From: CAYRHJ01 sp964424105
Lineage (GTDB): Bacteria > Planctomycetota > Phycisphaerae > UBA1845
Direction: 5' to 3'
Length of the DNA: 64,000 bases
Assembly: GCA_964424105.1 (NCBI GenBank)
Contig: CAYRHJ010000008.1
Coordinates: 1-64,000, forward strand
Below are positions 35,045-43,770 of this stretch, in pieces. The number at the start of each line of letters is the position of its first letter. Positions within the stretch are counted from its first letter, which is position 1. A program made the translations under genes and the position numbers. Under the pieces are notes generated by a model that made no database searches, was not told the origin of the DNA, and was given only the letters and a program-made list of their open reading frames with translations.

Positions 35045-35419
35045 TCAAGCGCCGGGGCCACGAAATCCCGCCCAACAACCCGGTGACTCCTCGACTCGAA
35101 CAGCCTGAACAAGTCCACCCCACGCGGAATTTCCCGTCATTTGGCCATAGATCCATTGGGCGACGTTTTCCGCGGAAGGAATTCCGCCGGCGAATAGCTG
35201 GAGTTGATTCAAATTCTGGTGGTGAAGTCGGCTGGCCAATTCGTCCAATATCTTCTTGACATCGCAAAAATCCGCGACCATGCCACAACCGTCGAGTTCA
35301 GCAGCCGCCAACGACACGACGACTCGCCAATCGTGTCCGTGGAGCGCTTCCGTCGCACCGTTGTGAAGTTGCAACGCATGGGTCGCGGAAAACCGACTTT
35401 CCACCTCAATCTCGTACAT
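35045..35419 (-). CDS. 6-pyruvoyl-tetrahydropterin synthase / QueD family protein
   Basis: 124 residues, full length. Zinc-binding His residues are in FSATHALQLH and EALHGHDWRVVV; the other family features are VADFCDVKKILDEL and PSAENVAQWIYGQM, then a C-terminal VRVEESPG with the catalytic-loop Glu. The family makes 6-carboxy-tetrahydropterin for queuosine or 6-pyruvoyl-tetrahydropterin. The usual catalytic Cys a few residues before HGH is absent (the stretch is HNGATEALHGH), so the reaction may differ from QueD; a Glu-using PTPS-III-like variant is one possibility. No queC or queE is in the window. Confidence 0.85.
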   Translation of the reverse strand: MYEIEVESRFSATHALQLHNGATEALHGHDWRVVVSLAAAELDGCGMVADFCDVKKILDELASRLHHQNLNQLQLFAGGIPSAENVAQWIYGQMTGNSAWGGLVQAVRVEESPGCWAGFRGPGA

Positions 35420-35544
35420 AGGCCATTCTCAATTCGTCGCCCAACCCGTTCGTCTGTTGCGTGGTCGGGCGACGGCTCGACGGGCGATCGCTTGAACCCC
35501 CCGGCTGCGTCACGGAAACCCGACCTCCGTTCAGCGAAAACGGA

Positions 35545-38208
35545 TCATGCGGTCGCGGGGTTGACCTTTTCGGGATCGAGATCGAGATCTTCCATCACCT
35601 GTGTGACCCGGTCCATGGAAAACTCGCCGGATCGAGCAAGCTCGTACACCGCCGCGTGGGCGATAAACCGGTGGTCGATTTCAAAATGATGACGAAGGGC
35701 GGCGCGGCTGTCGCTGCGTCCGAAACCGTCCGTGCCCAACGCGAACAGCCGCTTGGGCGTCCAACGAGCGATCTGTTCAGGAACGATCTTCATGTAATCA
35801 GTGGCCGCTACGATGGGATAAGGCGCGTCGCGCAAGACCGTGCGGATGTAGGGTTCGCGGGTCAGCCCCGCGGGGTGGAGCATGTTCCAACGCTGACAAT
35901 CCAACGCGTCCCGGCGTAGCTCGTTGTAGCTCGTCACGCTCCACACCTCCGCGCCGATCCCATATTTCTCCGCCAGCAATGCTTGGGCCAGCAACGCTTC
36001 ACGCAGGATGGAACCGCTTCCGAACAAATGAACCTGATGGGCGGTCGACTCCGCAGCCGATCGGAACTTGTAGATGCCCTTCAAAATCCCAGGCCCCACG
36101 CCATCCGGCATGGGTGGCATGGTATAAGGTTCATTGGCGACGGTGATGTAATAGATGACATCCTCGCACCGTTGGATCATCCTCCGCATGCCGTCCTCCA
36201 CGATGACCGCCAATTCATAGGCGTAGGCCGGATCGTAGCTGCGGACGTTGGGAAACGTGCTCGACAACACGTGACTGTGGCCATCCTGATGTTGCAGCCC
36301 CTCCCCGGCCAACGTGGTTCTGCCGCTGGTGGCGCCGATGAGAAACCCGCGGGTGCGGGCGTCACACGCAGCCCAAATGCTGTCACCGACTCGTTGGAAG
36401 CCGAACATGGAATAAAAGACGAAAAATGGAATCATGGTGACGTCATGCGTTGCGTAGGCCGTACCGGCCGCGGTGAACGACGCCAGGGAACCCGCTTCGG
36501 TGATGCCTTCCTCCAATATCTGTCCCCGCCGATCCTCGCGATAGTAAAGCAAGAGATGGGAGTCGACCGGATCATAAAGCTGCCCGCGCGATGAATAGAT
36601 GCCATACTTGCGAAACAACGCGTCCATTCCGAAGGTGCGGGCTTCGTCGGGAATGATGGGCACGACGTACCGGCCGATCTCGGGGTCATCGAGAAGTCTG
36701 GCCAACATGCGTACAAAGGCCATCGTGGTGGCGACGTCGCGCTCGCCGCTTCCGGTCTTGAACTCGGCGAATAGATCGCTTTCCGGCACGCGCAGCGGCT
36801 TGGGCCGACTCTTGCGCTCGGGAATAAACCCGCCCAGCTCCTCGCGTCTCTGCAACAAGTATTGCACTTCCACGCTGTCCCGCGCAGGCCGAAAGAACGG
36901 TGTTTGCTCCAAATCCGCATCCGCAATGGGTACGGCAAATCGGTCGCGAAAGCGCTTCAGCTCTTCAAAATTGAGCTTCTTCTGTTGATGAGAAACGTTG
37001 CGACCCTCACCAGCCTCACCCAGCCCATATCCCTTGACGGTGTGGGCCAGGATGACCGTGGGCGAACCGCGATGCTCCACCGCACGACTGTAGGCTGCGT
37101 AGACCTTGACCGGGTCGTGACCGCCGCGGGCCAACTTGGAAATCTCCTCGTCCGACATATGCTCGACGAGCTTGGCCAGACCCGGGTCGGTGCCGAAAAA
37201 CTTCTCCCGTGCGTAGGCACCCGATTCCACGCTGTATTTCTGCCATTCGCCGTCAACCGTTTCACCCATCCGCTGCTCGAGCAAGCCATCGGTGTCGGCG
37301 GCCAAGAGCGGGTCCCAATTGGAACCCCACATGACCTTGATGACCTGCCATCCCGCACCGCGGAAGGCAGCCTCCAATTCCTGAATCACTTGACTGTTGC
37401 CCCGCACCGGACCATCCAGGCGTTGCAGATTGCAACTGATCACCCATATCAAGTTGTCGAGCGATTCGCGGCTGGCCAACGTGATGGCGCCGAGACTTTC
37501 CGGCTCATCCATCTCCCCATCACCCAAGAAAGCCCACACGTGTTGCCCGCTGGTGTCCTTGATGCCGCGATGTTGCAAAAAACGGTTGAACCGGGCCTGA
37601 TAAATGGACGTGATGGCCGCCAATCCCATCGAAACCGTCGGAAACTGCCAGAAGTCCGGCATCAGCCAAGGGTGCGGATAGGATGAAAGACCTTTCTTCC
37701 CGATCTCTCGTCGAAAGCCGCGCAATTGATCTTCCGTCAGTCGGTACTCCAGAAACGAACGCGCGTAGATGCCGGGCGACCCGTGACCCTGAAAGAACAC
37801 CTGATCCCCGCCGCCTTCAGCCTTGGGGCCCTTTAGAAAATGATTGAACGCGACCTCGTAAAGCGTCGCCGTTGAGGCATAGGTCGAAATGTGTCCGCCG
37901 ATTCCATGGCTTTCACGGTTGGCGCGGACGACAGTGGCCATCGCGTTCCAACGGATCAGGCTCTTGACCCGCCTTTCGATATCCCGATCGCCCGGGTAGG
38001 GAGGTTGTTCTTCTACCGGGATGGTATTGACGTATGGGGTGTTGGCCGTAAAGGGCAGAATCACCCGGTTGAGCTTTCCCCACTTGATGAGTCGCCCCAG
38101 GAGGAATTGTGCACGGGCCGGCCCGACCCGGTGAACAACCTCGTCCATGGAGTCGATCCAATCCTGTGTTTCCGTCGGGTCGATGTCTTTGATGCTCTTG
38201 CGTGGCAT
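35545..38208 (-). CDS. aceE: Pyruvate dehydrogenase E1 component, homodimeric type
   Basis: 887 residues, the standard length. The thiamine diphosphate motif is VWAFLGDGEMDEPESLGAIT with NLIWVISCNLQRLDGPVRGN. The N-terminal segment (IDSMDEVVHRVGPARAQFLL) and the C-terminal transketolase domain (AAGTAYATHDVTMIPFFVFY; GRTTLAGEGLQHQDGHSHVL) are complete. The enzyme decarboxylates pyruvate and hands the acetyl group to the lipoyl domain of E2. The E2 and E3 genes (aceF, lpd) are not adjacent, so the complex is encoded at separate loci. No clear ribosome binding site before the ATG. Confidence 0.95.
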   Translation of the reverse strand: MPRKSIKDIDPTETQDWIDSMDEVVHRVGPARAQFLLGRLIKWGKLNRVILPFTANTPYVNTIPVEEQPPYPGDRDIERRVKSLIRWNAMATVVRANRESHGIGGHISTYASTATLYEVAFNHFLKGPKAEGGGDQVFFQGHGSPGIYARSFLEYRLTEDQLRGFRREIGKKGLSSYPHPWLMPDFWQFPTVSMGLAAITSIYQARFNRFLQHRGIKDTSGQHVWAFLGDGEMDEPESLGAITLASRESLDNLIWVISCNLQRLDGPVRGNSQVIQELEAAFRGAGWQVIKVMWGSNWDPLLAADTDGLLEQRMGETVDGEWQKYSVESGAYAREKFFGTDPGLAKLVEHMSDEEISKLARGGHDPVKVYAAYSRAVEHRGSPTVILAHTVKGYGLGEAGEGRNVSHQQKKLNFEELKRFRDRFAVPIADADLEQTPFFRPARDSVEVQYLLQRREELGGFIPERKSRPKPLRVPESDLFAEFKTGSGERDVATTMAFVRMLARLLDDPEIGRYVVPIIPDEARTFGMDALFRKYGIYSSRGQLYDPVDSHLLLYYREDRRGQILEEGITEAGSLASFTAAGTAYATHDVTMIPFFVFYSMFGFQRVGDSIWAACDARTRGFLIGATSGRTTLAGEGLQHQDGHSHVLSSTFPNVRSYDPAYAYELAVIVEDGMRRMIQRCEDVIYYITVANEPYTMPPMPDGVGPGILKGIYKFRSAAESTAHQVHLFGSGSILREALLAQALLAEKYGIGAEVWSVTSYNELRRDALDCQRWNMLHPAGLTREPYIRTVLRDAPYPIVAATDYMKIVPEQIARWTPKRLFALGTDGFGRSDSRAALRHHFEIDHRFIAHAAVYELARSGEFSMDRVTQVMEDLDLDPEKVNPATA

Positions 38209-38468
38209 GTTGCGAACTTAACTCGTCGTCAGGCGGCGTCAAAAAAATGGGGCCGAATCTCGTCGGCTTACGTCGCACATTCAACGTGCGATTCACCGGT
38301 CTTGCATCGGCATACGCCCCATCATACATCACCGATCAGTCTCAACAACCGGCGCCATTATAGTCGCCCGACCTGTCAATACCAATAATGGGTAGGGGGT
38401 GGTCAAACAACCACTTGTCCAGGGGGTGTTAGCGGCCCGCTACCGATCATCTCTCCCCATTGGGGCCT

Positions 38469-39497
38469 TCATACCGAACATGGCTCGGCACTCGCGGCAG
38501 GTTCGATTTGCAGTGACCGCCACCAATCGATCGTCCGCCGCAGGCCCGCGTCAAGGTCGGTTTTCGCCCGCCACCCAAGGCGGGTCACGGCGCGGGTGAC
38601 ATCGAGTCGGCGGCGGGGTTGACCGTCGGGTTGGGCGGGGTCCCACATAATGCGGCCACTGAATCCGACGAGGTCCGCGACCTTGTTCGCCAGATCGCGT
38701 ATCGACATTTCGACCCCCGTTCCCAGATTGATCGGTTCGGTATCGTTCACCCGCTCAGCCGCACGCACGATAGCCTCCGCCGCATCGTCAACGAAAAGAA
38801 ATTCTCGGCTGGGTTCACCGCTGCCCCAGCAGATCACGGATTCAAGGCCGTGCAGCTTGGCATCGCAGAAGCGTCGTATCAGCGCGGGAATGACATGCGA
38901 CGATTCAGGATCGAAGTCATCGCCCGGCCCATACAGATTAACCGGTATCAGGTAGACGCCGTTAAGCCCGTATTGCTGCCGGTAGGCTTGCAGCATGGCC
39001 AGCGTGGCCTTCTTGGCGATGCCGTAGTGGCCGTTGGTTTCTTCCGGGTAACCGTTCCACAGATCGTCTTCGCGAAACGGTATCGGGCAGTGTTTGGGAT
39101 ATGAACAAACCGTCCCGATCTGTACGAACTTGGTCACACCGTACACGCGGGCGCACTCGATCATGTGCATGCCCATCATCGCGTTGGCATAGAAGAATCG
39201 GCCCGGCTGCGTGCGATTCGCACCGATTCCGCCGACTTCAGCCGCCAGGTTGATCACCACATCCGGCCGACTGATCTTGTACAGGCGGTGAACCGCGTCC
39301 GCCTGCGTCAGATCGAAAGCTTCGTGCTCCGGCACGGTGATCGAATCGGCTCCCCGCGAGCCTAGTTCACGGCACACCGCTTGCCCCAGAAATCCCGACC
39401 CGCCGGTGACGCAAACACGCATGCCCTTCCAATACGCGGATGGTTTACGGTCGCAAGCGCTGCGCTCGGGGTTGCGGGGGTTCACGGATGTTTCCAC
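38469..39497 (-). CDS. fcl: GDP-L-fucose synthase
   Basis: 342 residues. The NADP-binding RVCVTGGSGFLGQAV, the family's LAAEVGGIGANRTQPGRFF, the catalytic IGTVCSYPKHCPIPFREDDL with NGHYGIAKKA, and NLYGPGDDFDPESSHVIPAL are all visible. It epimerises and reduces GDP-4-keto-6-deoxymannose to GDP-L-fucose. It follows gmd, overlapping it by 16 bases, the usual operon order. An internal ATG at the start of MRVCVTGG (residue 26) is an alternative start that would leave a small gap after gmd. Confidence 0.93.
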   Translation of the reverse strand: METSVNPRNPERSACDRKPSAYWKGMRVCVTGGSGFLGQAVCRELGSRGADSITVPEHEAFDLTQADAVHRLYKISRPDVVINLAAEVGGIGANRTQPGRFFYANAMMGMHMIECARVYGVTKFVQIGTVCSYPKHCPIPFREDDLWNGYPEETNGHYGIAKKATLAMLQAYRQQYGLNGVYLIPVNLYGPGDDFDPESSHVIPALIRRFCDAKLHGLESVICWGSGEPSREFLFVDDAAEAIVRAAERVNDTEPINLGTGVEMSIRDLANKVADLVGFSGRIMWDPAQPDGQPRRRLDVTRAVTRLGWRAKTDLDAGLRRTIDWWRSLQIEPAASAEPCSV

Positions 39498-40552
39498 GGT
39501 GTGACTTGCGGCAGCGCGGACGTGTATTCCGACCGGGCCCGTTCCTGTTCAGCCAGGTGCAGGTCCGCATCGACCATCATTCGCACCAGATCGACGAATC
39601 GTACACGCGGTTTCCAGCCCAGCAAATTCCGCGATTTGGTGGCATCGCCCTGCAAATGATTGACCTCCGTCGGCCTGAAATACCGCGGATCGATTTCCAC
39701 GCATTCCTGCCAGTCCAGGTTCAAATAACCGAACGCTTCGTTCAAAAAATCGCGAACGCTGAACGATTCCCCCGTGGCCACGACGTAGTCATCCGGGTCA
39801 TGCTGCTGGAGCATCAGCCACATCGCCAGCACGAAATCGCCGGCGAAGCCCCAGTCTCGCTTGGCGTCAAGATTGCCGAGATAAATCTTGTCTTGCATAC
39901 CCAGCTTGATGCGCGTAGCCGCACGGGTGATCTTGCGCGTGACAAACGTTTCCCCTCGACGAGGTGACTCGTGATTAAACAAGATGCCGTTGCACGCGTA
40001 GATGCCGTAGGCCTCGCGGTGATTGATGGTCTGCCAATACGCGTGCAACTTGGCGCAGGCATACGGGCTACGGGGATAGAAACGGGTGGATTCAGACTGC
40101 GGAATCTCTCGCGAGTTGCCGAACATCTCGCTGCTGCCCGCTTGATAAAGGCGGACCTGTCGGCCCATCGAATCTTGATAATCGCGGATCGCTTCCAGCA
40201 GATTCAGCGTCCCAATGCCAATGGTCTGCGCGGTGTAAATGGGCTGATCGAAGCTTGTTCGCACGTGCGATTGAGCGCCCAGATTGTAGATTTCATCGGG
40301 TCGAGACTCGCTGATCAGTCGGCGCAAGCCCGATGCATCCAACAGGTCACCGTAATGCAGCGTCAATCGCGCCCCCGGCTCATGGCGATCCTGATACAGA
40401 TGTTCGATGCGCTCCGTGCCAAACGTGCTGTGCCGGCGAACGATGCCGTGCACGTCGTAACCCTTGCTCAATAGCAATTCACACAGGTACGAGCCGTCTT
40501 GTCCGGTCACGCCGGTGACCAGCGCCCGTTTGGTTGGGTATGCTCCGCACAT
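39482..40552 (-). CDS. gmd: GDP-mannose 4,6-dehydratase
   Basis: 356 residues. The N-terminal RALVTGVTGQDGSYLCELLL, RRHSTFGTERIEHLY, the NADP-binding GAQSHVRTSFDQPIYTA, and the catalytic QAGSSEMFGNSREIPQSEST and SPYACAKLHAYWQT are diagnostic. It turns GDP-mannose into GDP-4-keto-6-deoxymannose, the substrate of the next gene product. It overlaps the glycosyltransferase gene upstream by 46 bases and fcl downstream, so the three form a tight operon for a fucose-containing surface glycan. Confidence 0.95.
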   Translation of the reverse strand: MCGAYPTKRALVTGVTGQDGSYLCELLLSKGYDVHGIVRRHSTFGTERIEHLYQDRHEPGARLTLHYGDLLDASGLRRLISESRPDEIYNLGAQSHVRTSFDQPIYTAQTIGIGTLNLLEAIRDYQDSMGRQVRLYQAGSSEMFGNSREIPQSESTRFYPRSPYACAKLHAYWQTINHREAYGIYACNGILFNHESPRRGETFVTRKITRAATRIKLGMQDKIYLGNLDAKRDWGFAGDFVLAMWLMLQQHDPDDYVVATGESFSVRDFLNEAFGYLNLDWQECVEIDPRYFRPTEVNHLQGDATKSRNLLGWKPRVRFVDLVRMMVDADLHLAEQERARSEYTSALPQVTPWKHP

Positions 40553-41835
40553 CTAGCGTCGATATCGACGGAGCCGCTGGTCACGCTGAAACGGAAGTCG
40601 TTCGCGCCAAACCAGTTGAAAATGGGAATCGTCAGCCGGGCGGACAGTCGCCGCTGCGTTTGGCCCGAATGCACAAACGATGTGTTACTGATCAACACCG
40701 CATCCGGCTTCAGGTCATCGATCCGATCGATCGGGATCAGGGGCAGGCCGCGATATTGTCGCCGCGGTCGAAAGAAACGGTCATCCGCGATTCCCAGCAC
40801 TGATAGACCTGTTTCCCGCGCGCCGCGGTGATAGGCATAAACGTTTTTTCCCAGATCGGCCAACGCGATTCGACGAATACCGTTATCGTGCAATTCCCGC
40901 ATGCGACGTTCCACGTCCTCCCACAAGAAAAGCGTTTCGAACGCAGCCGGGCCTAATCGAAAACCCGCGAATCGCCGTCGCTGAGACGGTCCTTGCTGAC
41001 GGGCGCTTGCAACCGCCCGCGAAAACGACCCACCCTGGCCATTCGCCCCCGCCAGCCATCGATAACGTTGCAGCCAATCCGTGCGGTAGATTTTCGCGGA
41101 CTCGTCGGGCAGATAGCGCTCAATCAGCAGTAGATTGTTTCGCGTATCGAAAAAAGTCGTGCGGGCATTGATGCGCGCTTGGGGCGATTTCAAATGCTCC
41201 ACGTGCAGATCGTCAAACGTGCGAACCCGCCAGCCCGCCTGAATCAACCGGAAGCTGACGTCGTATTCCTCCGCCTGCATGAAAAAATCCCCGTCCAATC
41301 CGCCGATCTCGCGAAGAGCGCCTGTACGCAATGCCACGCCGCAACCGATGAACACACCGGGAAATGCACTGCACTCCTCCCCACCGTCCGGCAGATGCAC
41401 CCGAAAGCCGGCCGCCCCCAGTCGATCGTCCGACGCGAAATGATCCAACATCCGTTCAACTGAACCCCATCGCGGATACGAATCATCATCCAGAAACACC
41501 GTGTAGGGGCTTCGAACGTGCTCGAGCGCCAGCGACTTCGCGCAACTGCCCAGGTTCTTGGCTGATTCGATCAGGCGCACATCGGGAAAATCGCGCCGCA
41601 CCCCGTCAGCCGTCCCGTCGGTTGACGCGTTATCCACCACGATGACTTCAACTGCCGACCCGGGCCGGCCGCAGTCCATCACCTGTCGCAGCGTGTTGAC
41701 CAGCACCTCCCGCCGATTGTACGTAGCCAACACAAATGTAACTTCCGGCCCGCACAAAACCGTGTCCTCCGCTACGTAGCCCTGCCTGCCGTCACGCAGA
41801 CGATACGCAGTCAATCGAATCCGCGTTACTACCAC
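40507..41835 (-). CDS. Glycosyltransferase family 2 fused to a C-terminal Rossmann-like domain
   Basis: About 442 residues. Positions near 30-260 are a GT2 (GT-A) domain: TFVLATYNRREVLVNTLRQV, VIVVDNASTDGTADG, TVFLDDDSYPRWGSVERML (DDD metal motif), GVFIGCGVALRTGALREIGG and FMQAEEYDVSFRLIQAGW. The last 110 residues (GIRRIALADLGKNVYAYHRG; SVLGIADDRFFRPRRQYRGL; DAVLISNTSFVHSGQTQRRL) look like the nucleotide-binding domain of PglD-like sugar enzymes. The frame extends upstream to 41931 through a family-B repeat (RSLTVAALK), so the start is probably the GTG at 41835 or a nearby TTG; no good ribosome binding site is visible. First gene of the fucose operon; acceptor unknown. Confidence 0.82.
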   Translation of the reverse strand: MVVTRIRLTAYRLRDGRQGYVAEDTVLCGPEVTFVLATYNRREVLVNTLRQVMDCGRPGSAVEVIVVDNASTDGTADGVRRDFPDVRLIESAKNLGSCAKSLALEHVRSPYTVFLDDDSYPRWGSVERMLDHFASDDRLGAAGFRVHLPDGGEECSAFPGVFIGCGVALRTGALREIGGLDGDFFMQAEEYDVSFRLIQAGWRVRTFDDLHVEHLKSPQARINARTTFFDTRNNLLLIERYLPDESAKIYRTDWLQRYRWLAGANGQGGSFSRAVASARQQGPSQRRRFAGFRLGPAAFETLFLWEDVERRMRELHDNGIRRIALADLGKNVYAYHRGARETGLSVLGIADDRFFRPRRQYRGLPLIPIDRIDDLKPDAVLISNTSFVHSGQTQRRLSARLTIPIFNWFGANDFRFSVTSGSVDIDARCAEHTQPNGRWSPA

Positions 41836-41857
41836 AACGCTACATTCACGGTCTTTC

Positions 41858-41884
41858 AGTGCCGCGACCGTCAGGGAGCGGACC
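41858..41884 (+). repeat. Family-B repeat
   Basis: CAGTGCCGCGACCGTCAGGG then AGCGGAC. It sits just before the start of the glycosyltransferase gene on the other strand and lengthens its open frame artificially. Confidence 0.85.
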
Positions 41885-41897
41885 GCTTGGTGTACGA

Positions 41898-41956
41898 AAT
41901 CCCGCTCCCAGACCCGTCTGCGTGCGTACACGCACAGGCAGGCGCTCGCGGCTCAG
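41898..41956 (-). repeat. Family-B repeat with a family-C hairpin in its middle
   Basis: The left half CATCCCGCTCCCAGA-like and the right half CGCTCGCGGCTCAG of a reverse B copy are separated by CCGTCTGCGTGCGTACACGC and ACAGGCAGG. The hairpin GTGCGTACACGCAC is the same as at 20376 and 53788. Confidence 0.75.
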
Positions 41957-42100
41957 TTTGGTACAACGCCGACACTGATTCCACATGCGCAGGGTTTGCC
42001 GACGACGCTCAATCAAGCTGACTCCTCCCTTTCCGCCGATGTGTTCACGTTCGCCCCGCGACGGATGCGGCACAGTCATCGTCAATAGGTCAGCGCGGCG

Positions 42101-43495
42101 TCATCTGCGGTGGCTGGTGGTAGAAACGGAAACGGATTCGATCTGGAATTCATGCGTTGCTTGCGTGCGTTTTTGCGCCAATTGATCTTCCACGGTGACC
42201 TTGAACACGTATCGCCCCGCGGGCAGGGTAGCCGGCAACGTGATCCGCTGGGCCACGAAAAAATCTTCCCGTCGGGTCTTGCAGTGGTCTTCGATACTCG
42301 GCTCGTCATGCGACCATTTCACCTCGCCCTGCGGTGTCAGCACTTCAAACGTTTCGCGGATCACCGTTCGAAATCGATCGTCCGCGGTCCGTTCCGATGA
42401 AAATCGCTTCAACTCGAAATACACGATCGCGTCGTTGGTTGTGTTTTCACGAAAGGTCGACTCCGGCAACACGTCGTAGACGCCGTATGCCTGCACCCGC
42501 GAGCAAAACCTAACAACAGGGATTTCAAGGTCAGCCTGCGAAACCAACGAACCGCGCAGTGCGTTCACGGCGCTCAACGCCACGCCGCTGCCCGATACCG
42601 GATCCGCGAGCGCCTGCCCCAGCGCAGAAACGGCTGATCGGGCCTGCCCCCACATGTCCGCGGACGGCGCCTCGCCGGTTAATGACGCCACCGCGGGCGA
42701 TTCCCGACCCAGCCCCGCATTCACCAGCGTCAATCGCCAGCGGGCATCGGCGTCACCCGGAAATTCGCGAATCCGCGTTTCGAGCTGATTCACCTGCTGA
42801 TCGATGATGCCCATCGGCACGCCGCCCATCGGCCTATTGGCGAATCGTTCTGCTGCCTCGTCTTCTCCTTCCAACGCCGGCAGGCTTGCGGGCGGTGGTG
42901 CGGACGGTCGGTCAACCATGATGCCCAATACGCGAGGCGGAGACCCGGACCCGTGGATGGGCGATGCCGTGGACGGCGGAACGGAATTCGCCGTAGCTGG
43001 GCCTGACGAATCGATCGCAATTTCCGCCTGTCGTTGCCGCTGTTGGGAATAGGCAGGCGACACAACGGGTCGGGCTTGTTGTTCCGATGTCAACGATCGG
43101 CCTCGTTCCACCGATGAATCGGCATCCCCGTCACCGGCGGGATCGGTTTCGACTGCGGCAGAATCAACGGATCCACCCGCCTGTTCAAGTTGACGAATGA
43201 ATTCCAAGACCTGATCTCGTGCAGCCGCCAGCCGCGCGTCGTCCTCAACGGCGACCGTGGCGGGGGTGGCCACAGCTTCCGCCGCGGCCTCGCTGGCGGG
43301 GTGTTGTTCAACCGCGCTTGGCTGCGACGAATGCCCTGCCGCAGTTTGGGGCGGTGCGGCTTCGATCGGACGCCATTGTCCGTCCTGCCATGCACAAGCG
43401 CCAACGACCAAAAACAAAACGCCGGCTGACAAAATCCGTCTTCGATTTCGTGGTTTCGTCAGCCTCTTGCTGCGCGCTGCTTGTTTCGCGTCCAT
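42101..43495 (-). CDS. Exported protein with Pro/Ala/Ser-rich linker and C-terminal DUF2914-like domain
   Basis: 464 residues. An Arg/Lys-rich start (MDAKQAARSKRLTKPRNRRR) precedes a hydrophobic segment (ILSAGVLFLVVGACAW), a signal peptide or N-terminal anchor. Residues 45-240 are low complexity (Ala, Pro, Ser, Gln) and probably disordered. The C-terminal 220 residues fold: a helical pair (QVNQLETRIREFPGDADARW), then a beta domain with FCSRVQAYGVYDVLPESTFR, IVYFELKRFSSERTADDRFR and a final KVTVEDQLAQKRTQATHEFQ, similar to DUF2914-type extracytoplasmic domains. Function unknown. It is separated from the fucose operon by repeats. Confidence 0.72.
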   Translation of the reverse strand: MDAKQAARSKRLTKPRNRRRILSAGVLFLVVGACAWQDGQWRPIEAAPPQTAAGHSSQPSAVEQHPASEAAAEAVATPATVAVEDDARLAAARDQVLEFIRQLEQAGGSVDSAAVETDPAGDGDADSSVERGRSLTSEQQARPVVSPAYSQQRQRQAEIAIDSSGPATANSVPPSTASPIHGSGSPPRVLGIMVDRPSAPPPASLPALEGEDEAAERFANRPMGGVPMGIIDQQVNQLETRIREFPGDADARWRLTLVNAGLGRESPAVASLTGEAPSADMWGQARSAVSALGQALADPVSGSGVALSAVNALRGSLVSQADLEIPVVRFCSRVQAYGVYDVLPESTFRENTTNDAIVYFELKRFSSERTADDRFRTVIRETFEVLTPQGEVKWSHDEPSIEDHCKTRREDFFVAQRITLPATLPAGRYVFKVTVEDQLAQKRTQATHEFQIESVSVSTTSHRR

Positions 43496-43648
43496 GCATC
43501 ACCCTCGAATTGTAAAACGTCTCGCGATGCGTCCGTGCATCGATTTAGGAGCTCCAACAATACTGATCCGCGACCGCGTCTTTACGAGCCGCGACCTGCT
43601 ATTGACATTTGAACGGAGTCATAACGTTGGTTCGATCATGCAATTCAG

Positions 43649-43678
43649 CCGTCACCCCGGCGAAAGCCGGGGTCCAGG
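43649..43678 (-). repeat. Family-A repeat, reverse copy
   Basis: CCGTCACCCCGGCGAAAGCC then GGGGTCCAGG, the compensated arm variant in reverse. It lies between the holA 3' end and the DUF2914-like gene, with degenerate B-like sequence (GATCCGCGACCGCG; GAGCCGCGACC) at 43564-43603. Confidence 0.85.
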
Positions 43679-43770
43679 TTTGATCGTTGCGGCTTTCCGC
43701 TTTCACGCAATCCATGACCATCGTTCAGTTGACCATGCAATGATCAATGATTCCATCGAACCATTCACCA

